This document shows positions 44,701 through 54,516 of a stretch of 64,000 bases of DNA, one piece after another. Every line of letters starts with the position of its first letter. Position 1 is the stretch's first letter. The stretch is from Nigrospora sphaerica (taxonomy: Eukaryota > Ascomycota > Sordariomycetes > Amphisphaeriales > Apiosporaceae). The stretch lies in assembly GCA_018287875.1 (NCBI GenBank), contig JAGVVL010000013.1:4154001-4218000 (forward strand), read 5' to 3'. The notes below the pieces were generated by a model, which was not told the origin of the DNA, ran no database searches, and saw only the letters and a program-made list of their open reading frames with translations. The translations under genes were made by a program, and so were the position numbers.

Positions 44701-45910
44701 AAGCACTCTACAGGCTTAAAAAGTCACCTCAACTGTAGTTCCGAGACTTCTCCAGCTTACTTCGCTGTTTAAGGCTTATCAGCACACCCGAGGAGCCCTG
44801 CTTATTTTATAATAAGAAACGCACTATCTTTATTATCTTCTATATAGACGATTTTCTTATTTGCTATAGCCTATAGGCTACAATAGAGGCAACTGCTCTA
44901 ATAAACGCGTTTAAGAGCATCTATAAGCTGAAAGATTAAGGACCTGTTAACTATTATCTAGGTGTTAAAGTCGTCCGCAAACGAGAAGCGTTACTTCTAT
45001 AGCTGTCGCACAACGCTTACCTCGAGAAGGTGGCTAAACATTTCGGCCTTACTAACGGAAAAGCTCCAGCTACACCACTTCCTTTAGCTGACTTAGCACT
45101 GTACTAAGGCACGTCACTGCCTCACAGGGTTAAGGTCTATTAAGAGCGCATTAGGAGCATCCTATATAGCGCGATAATAGTCAGGCCTGATCTGTCGTTT
45201 GCTTACTCACAGCTATCACGTTTCCTCATTAATCCAAGCTAAGAGCACCTTAAGGCAGCTGATTATTACATCCGCTATACATATAGCACCCGGCATGTCT
45301 CAATCCGCTATAGAACGAGCAAGGCGCCGTATCCAGTTCCCTAAGCGCTTGCAATCTCCACCGACCCTTCTTTTATAGACAATCCAGAGTCCAGAAAGTC
45401 CTCTCAGGGCTATCTTATCTAGTTATTCGGCGGTCCGGTGGTCTGGAAAGCGACTCGCCAGTCCACAGTGACTACCTCAACCACCGAGGCAGAACTCTTA
45501 GCGCTTAGCGAAACAGCCAAGGAGACCATAGCACTTAAGAGGCTATTCCGAGATATTCAACTCTTTCTCGACGGTCCATTTAGTATCTCCTATAATAATC
45601 AGCAGACCATACGCTTAGTTATCGGCAACAACGACAGGGTATCTACTAAGCTACGCTATATAGATATTCATAACTTATAGCTCCGCTAGGAGTACGCAAA
45701 GGGCGCTTTTTAACTCACATACCTTGCTATAAAGGATATGCTAGCCGACGGACTAACGAAGAACCTCTCACGAGCGAGATTCGAACACTTTAAGAGTCTC
45801 CCGAATCTCCAGGATATCCGACAGGCGATTGACCTAATATGAGAAATAGGATCACGGAGGAGCTAGCACTCGAAGCCAGCAACGCCATTACTGTCGCTGC
45901 TGAGGGGGTG
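41765..45910 (+). pseudogene. Copia-2 pol: protease, integrase, RT, RNase H, degraded
   Basis: Protease region near 41965-42040 ends in KAGSFTPADIGSV, typical of fungal Copia. Integrase zinc-binding CETCR lies near 42570 and core fragments through 43.5 kb. RT has LGYQKLGYYLKLNKALYRLKKSPQL near 44660-44735 and the catalytic YIDDFLICY near 44845-44870. RNase H has SRKSSQGYLI near 45390 and the open frame 45438-45680 with TTSTTEAELLALSETAKE. TAG/TAA stops are very frequent between blocks. The RT catalytic Asp pair is still intact. Confidence 0.85.
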
Positions 45911-46105
45911 TGTCGCAATATGAGGCTATTCACGTGGCTTAGCCTCTCCTACCAGGTCACGTGGCTCCTCTTCGCATGCCAGGATTCACATAGTGACAGG
46001 GGTCCTGAGCTACTATATGTACTACTGCACCTACAGACAGATTTCCTTTGTTTCCTTCTAATGGATAACTTGAACCTCGCTTTCCACGATCTCTGCAGTG
46101 CGACA
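45911..46105 (+). repeat. Copia-2 3' LTR
   Basis: 195 bp, TGTCGCAATA to CAGTGCGACA. It has inverted termini TGTCGCA/TGCGACA, better preserved than in the 5' LTR. Confidence 0.9.
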
Positions 46106-46956
46106 TAAGCATAGTATTAAAGTTTATTCAAATAGACTATTATAATCGAAGCGGTATTAAAAGGGGTTGAAGAAATCTTAGCGTTTTATTTAAAAGGACT
46201 TTAAATAATCGGCACACTTAATAGTTAGCTATAAATTGGTCGACGTCTTTAAATATTTTGAATTATTAGTACTAGCTTTATATTAGCTTACGGAGCTTAT
46301 TATATCCAGGATATGTAGATATGAAGCATGAATAAAAGTCTTTCAAGATATATGTCGTTAAATTATCTTATTTGGGGACAACTAGTTTGCAGTCCTTAAA
46401 AAGGTTCCGTTGAAAAAGGTCTAGGTAATGCCGTTGCTCGGCTTTAACGTGGTTTTTTATTAGAACGGCTAAAGACAGGGGTTGGCGTATTTAAGTTTGA
46501 TAGCCCAATATACTAGTATTAACTTAAGAAGTGGTGGTAATAATAGGTCGTCCTTTAAGAGAGCCACTTCACTTTAGGGTTCTACTATAGAAAGCGTTAG
46601 TGTGTATATATGTTCGCCTTCTTAAAAGATAGCTAGGTATTATATGGCCTTAACTTTTTCTTTCTATCTTTTTAAATCTTTTATCTTCTGTAATAAGGCG
46701 TCGGCTGTAGTATTCTACGTTTTTAAGCGGTACTTTAATAAACAGTGGTATTTAATAAAGAGCTCCATTTAGTTCGCTTATTATAAGTTTAGATAGTGTT
46801 TTTAACTAAAGTATCTTACCGCGCTATAGTCTATTATACCCACGAACTATAAGCGTTAAAGTTCTACAAGCTCGGCGCGCTAATACTTGACGGCTTAAAC
46901 CACGGCTAACAGTTCTTTATCGTGGATGCTATAATTAAGCTCCAAGCCTTAAAAGG

Positions 46957-47526
46957 TGTTGCAGGTATAGGACTTATCCTATACCGTTCTCTATCACTAC
47001 GGACTAAGCTATGCACTTAACAAGAAGCTAGTCCTTTAACCGAGCCTATCCTAGAGCTCGAGCCAGCCTACCCCGGAGCACGGGCCAGCTTACCCGCAAG
47101 CATGGCCCGCTTTACCCGCAAGCGTGGCGTACGCCACATGGAAGCTTCTGCAAGTTTCCACGAGTTTCCACGAGTTTCTTCGTGGCTCTCTGAAGCTCTC
47201 ACAAGCCCCCATGAGGCTCCACGAACCTCTATAAGGTTCTATATGCTTCTAAGCCACGTAATCACTTACGCAATCACTTACGCGTCTTCCTCTTTGTATT
47301 ACTAAGAGAATAAGGGTTTAACGGGTATAAGTAAAGGCTGAATCTCCCCTCTTTGTGTATCTAGTCTGTCCTGAAGCAAGCAAGAAAGCACACGAAATAC
47401 ACTCTCGTTCTTTTTGAAGAGAAGTTCCTTAATCTTCTATGTTTCTTTATAAAAAACGATTTCCGAGATCGAAAGAGCCCTTATAAAGGGTTGCTTCCTC
47501 TTCCGATCGAACCATCACTTCCAACA
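46957..47526 (+). repeat. LTR, Copia-1 family (copy F), inversion junction candidate
   Basis: 570 bp, TGTTGCAGG to TTCCAACA. Left flank AAAGG is Gypsy-1b, and right flank ATTAG is gag-like debris, so it has no own target duplication. Its Gypsy-1 flank begins exactly where the flank of LTR copy C ends. Confidence 0.85.
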
Positions 47527-48471
47527 ATTAGTTATCGTCGTCTATAAGATACGCTTAGTAGCAACGCTAGTCGCGATTAGCGCGGGATTCATCCCAACCT
47601 TACCGGTCTTAACAATCGTCACTTTAATAGTAGTCTTTAAAGCGAGGGCAACGCTTATCGTTCTCTTTATATCAATTACCTAACTGTTTAGTATTGCGTT
47701 TATTAAAGCGGCCTTACTATCGATCTTAACGTTTATTAGAGAATTGATTGTTTTAAGAAGGACGACTATCTTAAGCTAGACAATCACTTTGTTTTATTCT
47801 TTTAACTCGATCTAGTCCACTTCTTCTAGCCTAGTACCTAGGTCTTAGCGTAAGGTGGGAGTAGGCCATTTATACTGTGGTTAGGAGAATCGACTTTGTC
47901 TCCTTAACCTGCATTATATAGCTATTAAGGGTATCTGTCTTACTAGGCTTTTTAAGGCACTTACGAATCTTAACAAACATGCTAGCTTAAATTAGCCTAT
48001 GACTCCTCTTTAATTTTTAGCGTTTAGGTGATAAGCGTTTATATCTTTAGCATATTGTAGTATAGTGGCAATATATTAAGTGATAGCGTTCTTGTTTTTA
48101 GCGATATAATAAAGTTTAAGTTTTCTTAATAAGACCGGGCCAGGGCTCTTACGTAAGCCTTGATCAAGGGTTTACACAAGTATAAGTTAGGCTTTGGTAA
48201 TCCAGTTCATAGCTGGAGAGACAGCGCGCTTTTTCCCTCCTTTTAATACACTGCTACTCTTACTACGGCACTTCACGCTCATTTTTCGTGACTATTTTGA
48301 GCTTCTTTTACTTCCCTACGTTAAGGATCATCTTAATTAACGATATCCTTACCTGATTGTCCCTTAAGATCGACCTCCCAACCGTGTCTTTCCACTAGAC
48401 TCCCTATAGTTTAGGGTTTCTTAATTCTATAGCTCCTCCTTATAAGCTCGAACTGTAAACCTCTTAATTAA
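47527..48471 (-). pseudogene. Degraded gag-like sequence, probably upstream part of Gypsy-5
   Basis: On the minus strand, a broken frame from about 48280 reads a basic start (VKCRSKSSSVLKGGKKR), then MNWITKA, and helical lysine-rich runs with stops. It resembles a retroelement gag but no diagnostic motif is left. If the inversion between LTR copies C and F is undone, this segment joins the gag-end zinc region of Gypsy-5 at 21741. The assignment rests on that and is inference. Confidence 0.35.
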
Positions 48472-49038
48472 TGTTGCAGGTATAGGACTTATCTTATACC
48501 GTTCTCTGTCACTACGGACTAAGCTATGCACTTAACGAGAAGCTAGTCCTTTAACCGAGCCTATCCTAAAGCTCGGGCCAGCCTACCCTGGAGCACGGGC
48601 CAGCTTACCCGCAAGCATGGCCCGCTTTACCCACAAGCGTGGCGTTCGCCACGCGGAAGCTTCTGCAAGGTTCCACGAGTTTCCACGAGTTTCTACGTGA
48701 CTCCCTGAAGCTCCCACGAGCCCCCATGAGGCTCCACAAACCTCTATAAGGTTCCATATGCTTCTAAGCCACGTAATCACTTACGCAATCACTTACGCGT
48801 CCTCTTCCTTGTATTACTAAGAGGATAAAGGTTTAACGGGTATAAGTAAAGGCTGAATCTCCCCTCTTCGTGTAACTAGTCTGTCCTGAAGCAAGCAAGC
48901 ACACGAAATACACTCTCGTTCCTCTTGAAGAGAAGTTCCTTATTCTTCCGTGTTTCTTTATAGAAACGACCTCCGAGATCGAAAGAGCCCTTATAAAGGG
49001 GTTGCTTCCTCTTTTCGATCGAACCACCACTTCCAACA
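48472..49038 (+). repeat. Solo LTR, Copia-1 family (copy G)
   Basis: 567 bp, TGTTGCAGG to TTCCAACA, flanked by ATTAA at 48467-48471 and 49039-49043. It is almost identical to the Copia-1 LTRs in reverse orientation. A clean and recent solo LTR. Confidence 0.92.
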
Positions 49039-49043
49039 ATTAA

Positions 49044-49849
49044 CAGTCAAAACTAACTAAGATAGATAGCAATAACTAACCGAATAAAATAAACGTGGAG
49101 AATTAAGGAAAATATAAGGTAAGAGCTGGAAGTCGGGAATAATAAGTACCCTTAATATAGATAAAAATATTGTTACCCCTCCCTATAAAAAGAAACACCG
49201 TAAGGCACTGGAAATTATTAATTAAATAACGCAGAACACGATAAATAAGAAAACCAAAAGATACCGGGCTAATATCGGTGACCGAAGAAATACCTCGGTA
49301 TAGAAATAATAAGAACTTACACCGACTATAGTTAACCTAGCTAACGAACTAACCTATCTAATATAGCAACTTATAAAGAGGCTAATAAAAGTTACTGTAT
49401 TACTTTTAACACTCTTAGTTAAAACTAGCTCTTATACCCTTAAGATGCTATAATAAGTAATACGAATAAGATTAACGATTTTAATAGAGATATATAAAGT
49501 TGTCGGCAAGTAAACGGATTAAGGGATATTGGTATATAAATACCGATATATAGGGCTAGCTAAGAAGCAAGTCACATATTAGTGCTCGAGAAACCGATTA
49601 GCTGTCCCAAGACGACTATATAAGAATCTTCTTAGATAACGGAAAAACAATATAAGCACTAGATTTAACAGATAAGCTGCGGATTAATAGACTTTATATA
49701 TAACAGAGTTCGTGGAGCCTTTCTTTATAATAACCACGTATAAGCAATTAACTGCCCCTCTAGTCTAAACGCCCAGCCCCTTCTCGAACCTAACGATATC
49801 TGCCACTTCTACTTTTAAAAGTGAGAGTCTTTAAGGTATCCCTAATTAA
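49044..49849. other. AT-rich decayed sequence, nothing firm
   Basis: RIPed sequence with stops in all frames between solo LTR G and readable Gypsy-3 gag. It may hold the 5' leader of Gypsy-3, but no LTR partner was found. Confidence 0.3.
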
Positions 49850-52800
49850 GGGAATCCACCTTTATAACTCTCGGACTTAAGACTTTTACTTAACCTAGGG
49901 CACTACCTGTACCTAAGGTTTGACAGCAACAATTTTACAGCCTTCTTAGAAGACTGGGAGAGATATACTTAGCGGTTCTGTTTCTCCGAAATCGATAAGA
50001 TTATAGAGCTGATAACTTATTATATCGGTTAAGGAACACTCTTCTAGATCTATTTAGCAATTAATGAGTATACTACCTGGCTAGATTTTAAGTAGCGCCT
50101 CTTTTTTAACTTTAAAATAGGGGACCTCTTATATTAGCTTTCCTTAAACGCGAAGTTATCGGAACTCAAATCTAGACTTAAGCTATCAGACCATTAAGAG
50201 ATATACAACTACCTTATCGAGTATAAGCAAGTCGCCAATACTTTGAAGGCTATATCCGCAGTATAAGGAGGTGTTACTAAACTAACACGAGAAAGTTTAA
50301 TTAAGCGTTTACACCTGGATATCCAGCATATGCTATTTAAGAAGAACTGACTTGCAGGATATAAAAACACCTTTAAGGACATCTCGGACTGGTTAATTAA
50401 GGAGCGCATATTTAGCAACACCCTTAATACTAATGCGGTTAAAATGCATGCTGCAAAGATAATACCAGATAAGAAGAACCTCGTGTAAAAAGAGAGGACC
50501 GAATGAATAACTGAGAACAACACGCGCGTGGACGCTAAGATAATCGACAATGCAATCGACAAGATAACTAAGAATTTCGAAAGTCTCGGGGTTAACCGGA
50601 TTTAAGCTTTAATCGACGAAAGACTAAAGCAGTTATAGCCGCCTCACTTGTAAGACAACTCACAGACCTATCCCTATGTTAGCAATATTCAGGCAAAAGA
50701 GATAACACTAGGCGTCGTCGATTAAGACTCCTTTTGACGTGGGGCACCTGGATTAGGGTTTTCCTCCTATAAGAGAGGTGGCCGAGGCGGTAGAGGCTCT
50801 TACAACCGTATCCTCCCGGATAACAGCGTCTAGTTGCATAACACGTACGGCCTTAAAGACTGCTATGCTTGCAGTGAGCCCAGCTATAGGAGCAATCGAT
50901 GCCCTATGTTAGTATACTGCACCGAGCAAGGCTTCCTACACTGGGATGCTGATACCTAGAGATACCGAGCAGACAGACAAGGAGAAAGCCACTGGCTAGA
51001 CAAGTCGATCTTAGAAGACTGCCTTCGCCGAAAGAAACCGGCTATTTGGTTATACCTAATGGATATCTTCTTTAACAGACTAGGAAAATATTAGCAGTAA
51101 GCGCACGTTAAGAACAAACTATTTAAGCAAGACCTAATCACTTAAGAGGATATAAACAAATTCGCAGCCTATTATAGAAAGAGATAAATCGTTAATTAAG
51201 GATAAGCACAACCAGCTATAACAACCGTTAACTTAGTTAAGACCTGCGAAACAACATATTAACTAGATATTGACTTCGAATTCATATACGTTAAGTACAA
51301 CTCGGATAGTCGAGAGATCCTGCGTGTTATAGAAAGGCAAGCCACGCTACTATAAATCGCCTCGATCGAGGAAGTTCTAAATAAAGAAATAGTAGTTATT
51401 ATAGTGAACGCGAGAGAAAAGAGAGTAAGATTAGAAGATAGTAGGTACGCCTTAAAGCATGCCGCTCAGCTAATAAACAGCCAGGTAAAAGGAGATAACG
51501 ACGCGACTACCTTACAACTCAAGAAAAAGCTTAATCAAAATAATGTCGACAAATAGACTAAGCGAATCCTCTAGGAATTTAGCGATAAGAAGTTTACAGT
51601 CACCTAGTTAGACTTGATTACTGAAGTCCCTAATTTTAGCTAAGGACTGCTAAAAGTGGCGACACACATAGGGCTTCTTAAGACCCCGACTGCATTACTA
51701 TAAAGACTAGTAGAGACCTTAAGAACAGCATTACAATTAAAGGATCAGTAAGGTTTACTAATAGAGCACACTTAGCTAATAAACTACAATAAGAGTGGAG
51801 AACACAGAATATTACAAAGCGCACTAATTAAGACTCCCTATATACTATTAACGTAACCGACCTCTTTATAAGACCAGATAAGATTAGAGCAGCGAGATCC
51901 TTAGGACGCCTTCTAGTGAGAGTCGGACCCAACGGCGATAAGACTTTAATACGAGGTCTACTAAACACCGGAGCCGCGACCAATATCATCGTGGACACCT
52001 ACTGTAAGAAGAACAACCTGCCTTTTATAGCATCTAGCACAGTCCTAAGAGAATAGATAGTAAATTCCGTACCCACTGAGTTAATAGGGACCCTAACTGA
52101 CTATCTTTGGATTAGGAGACGCAAGATCCGGACTTCCTTTTAAGTTATTAAGGCTGAGAATAGCAGTCATAATATAATTCTCAGCTTACCTTTTATCTGC
52201 AATAATCGTGCGGTTATATTTTATAACGTACCCGAGGGCACTCCACCGATAGCCCAGCTTATTATAGGCAATGTAAAGCTCCATGTTCTAGTGATCCCCA
52301 ATTGGAAGAGCGCTGATTAAGGGAATGCAACCAAAGGTGGCTCCTTAAAAGGCGCGTTACTAAAGAAGACAGGCGGCTTAGTAGCGATTACAGGCTGGCA
52401 AAACTGTCTCTCTCGGCCATATGCTATACACTGGCAGAATTAGTTGTCAACACGATCACAGCTGTAGAATCACCTGATTAAGATCTTCCACGACTAGGAA
52501 AGAATAAGACGATCGTTAACAAGATCTCCGATAACGGGCTCCTACTCCTGCTTCAGGGGCTAAGAGATAAGTGCATAGGGGACGAGGAGGCCATAGCCAG
52601 GAACGAGGAGATGCCCTCACCCCCTTAGCCTAGACACAATTCATAACAGCAAGAGTGTCACTTAAGCCGCGCCTATAAGAATAGAACAACCGAATAGATT
52701 AACACTATATATAAAACAGTCGCCTAAAAAGTGCAGCCAGTGGACAACTACCCTTCGGATAGATTAATCCTAGCTAAATCGACGTTGTAGAAATAAAAGG

Positions 52801-53233
52801 CCCTGGAAGAAATCGCAGGCAAGCTTATACTTAAGCCGCTAGATAGCTTAATAAAGAACATGCAGTTAAGGTTCACTACAATAGGACTTAAAGAGCAACT
52901 AATAAATAAGCAATAAGTGGAAATCCTTAATTAGCTGAAACCTTTAGAAATAACACCGGAAGAAACGGCTATTTTTAAGCAAATCCTTCAGAACTAAGAA
53001 GCATACTTAGCTTGCGACACTATAAATATAGGCTATATTCGGCTAGAGATCTCAACCCTATACAAAATCCGCATAGTACCGTATATTACATAGTAAGCTA
53101 AGAGTGTACCAATCCTAAGGGCGCTGATACTAAAGGTAATTAAGGTCCTTAAGAAACGCCTTACTAAAGGATAGCTCGAGGAAGGCCACAGCCCCTATAG
53201 GAATAGCTGGTTCGTAGTCGTAAAGAAGGACGG
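49850..53233 (+). mobile_element. Gypsy-3, degraded relative of Gypsy-4 (gag to RT start)
   Basis: Gag reads FDSNNFTAFLEDWERYT near 49920-49970, with a Cys-rich knuckle CYACSEPSYRSNRC near 50860-50905. A run similar to Gypsy-4 follows (GKY(stop)QQAHVKNKLF, TEDINKF-like) near 51080-51170. Protease reads LLNTGAATNIIVDTY near 51955-52005, then ILSLPFICNNRAVIFYNV. The RT start reads KKRLTKG, SPYRNSWFVVVKKDG near 53145-53230 and stops at LTR family H. The same order occurs in Gypsy-4 on the opposite strand. It is full of TAG/TAA stops. Confidence 0.75.
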
Positions 53234-53753
53234 TGTAACGAAGCGCTATACCTAAGTACTGCGTGACGTAGGGTTTGTACAATCAGGGACAGAGAGCGTC
53301 TGCCTGCTTGAACACTGGTCGCTGGGTAACTGATAAACTGAGGTGCTTGACTGGGGAGTAGATGCGTGTAACTGATCTCACAATAGGTCGTTAGGCGTTA
53401 GCCCATCTATAGGTAAGATAGATGCTTAGATTGATCACTGAGGTAATGACTGTCTATGTAGGAAATCCTTCTGACTTATATACCAAGTCATTCCCTCACT
53501 GATACCTTGGATCACCTTCCGTTCCTGAGGCGATCACCTTTGTGGCTGTCGTGATCCTCGTGCGGATCACGGTCGCCAAGCCTTGCGATCACCCTGCCCC
53601 ACTTGTGATCGGTCACGTGACCTTGTGGCCGGGTTGAGGCTCTGACAGGGTGGCGGTGCATTCCTCCCTTACTTCATGCGGGGTTGTGCAAGCACGGCCA
53701 TAAGAGGTAAGGCGTTCTGTGTTGGGCGTTGGTCCTGCCGTTGGTCCGTAACA
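53234..53753 (+). repeat. LTR of family H, second copy
   Basis: Starts TGTAACGAAGCGC and ends CCGTAACA, inverted relative to 1649-2436 and without the 213-bp insertion. It abuts the Gypsy-3 RT frame on the left (GACGG) and unrelated sequence on the right (AATTC), so there is no target duplication. It contains many GTGATC/GATCAC strings. Confidence 0.75.
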
Positions 53754-54068
53754 AATTCTGAGGCTTTATCTTCTATCCACCTTTAAGTACGTGGTTCTTA
53801 CTTATCACGCTTCTAGTCTTACTTATAAGTGCTTTATATTAATCAGGTTCTTAAATATCTTACTATTATAACTATGCTTTTAATGAAGTATCGGTATATC
53901 GAATACATTTTCGATTGGTAGTTGTTCGAAGCTAGTTAGGCAGCGCTAATTATCAAGATACTTGCCTATACGAAAGGTAATCCGCAGCTTCCTTCTATTT
54001 ATGTTAACATCCTTAAAGGCAGTCTATATAGTTCTGTTATTTCGAAACTCTTAGGGCGGCTTAAGCTA
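53754..54068. other. AT-rich spacer, nothing recognised
   Basis: Decayed AT-rich sequence between family-H LTR and the Gypsy-4 3' repeat. No motif could be read. Confidence 0.3.
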
Positions 54069-54354
54069 TTAGAACAGACAAACACTAGGTGTAGTGCCTG
54101 GTGGAAAGACGCGGTCGTGAGGTCGATCCCTGATAATGTGATAGACATGCCCTCGATTTAGGACGTGCAAGTCCTTGATCAAGGGTATGTCTATCACCCA
54201 AGTAAAAGTGAGGTCCAACTGGGACAAAAACTGGGACAAAACGGTTACGAGTGATGGTCTCAAAAGATAAAAGGAAGTGAACATGTCTTGTTGTTGTCTT
54301 ATCTCTACGGTGGAAGCTGGACGGCTACTTATAGGTGCAAGTCCTTGATCAGAC
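54069..54354 (-). repeat. ~290-bp repeat, copy 2: probable 3' LTR of Gypsy-4
   Basis: Nearly identical to 57-350. It lies about 160 bp beyond the stop of gene X, the last gene of the minus-strand Gypsy-4, where its 3' LTR is expected. The other LTR would be beyond the right edge. It contains CAAGTCCTTGATCAAGG twice in variant form. The exact end toward 54.4 kb is unclear. Confidence 0.55.
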
Positions 54355-54516
54355 CCCTGGTATTGGGTACCTATGTACCCTAGCCCCGTCTTAACCGTCC
54401 CCCAGTCGGGAAGCGATCGTACCGAATGTCAAAATGAAAAAGCATCACAACTAAAATACAGCGTGTGTGAGAGCGACCAGACTATGATGAAGGGGCTAGT
54501 CTGTGCAAGGCCTTGA

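Larger units (their letters stand above)
34414..46105 (+). mobile_element. Copia-2, complete Ty1/Copia element hosting Copia-1
   Basis: LTRs are 34414-34608 and 45911-46105 (195 bp), and TAAGC flanks the element at 34409-34413 and 46106-46110. Removing the nested Copia-1 (with its AAAGT duplication) leaves about 5.8 kb. Order on the plus strand is PBS, gag (34.7-35.87 kb), then after Copia-1 protease, integrase, RT and RNase H, and a polypurine tract (GAGGGGGTG) at 45902-45910. It is strongly RIPed with TAG/TAA throughout. The two LTRs differ at about eleven sites, all transitions. Confidence 0.92.
27056..46956 (-). mobile_element. Gypsy-1b, Gypsy-1 copy carrying nested insertions
   Basis: Segments 27056-28023, 33892-34026, 34316-34413 and 46106-46956 align in order with Gypsy-1a from about 4338 to 6374 on the same strand. 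They cover the chromodomain, integrase and the end of RNase H. Between them lie Gypsy-2, a Gypsy-2 solo LTR and Copia-2, each with its own 5-bp target duplication. The right end stops at LTR copy F, where Gypsy-1c stops at LTR copy C. It is highly AT-rich and non-coding. Confidence 0.85.
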
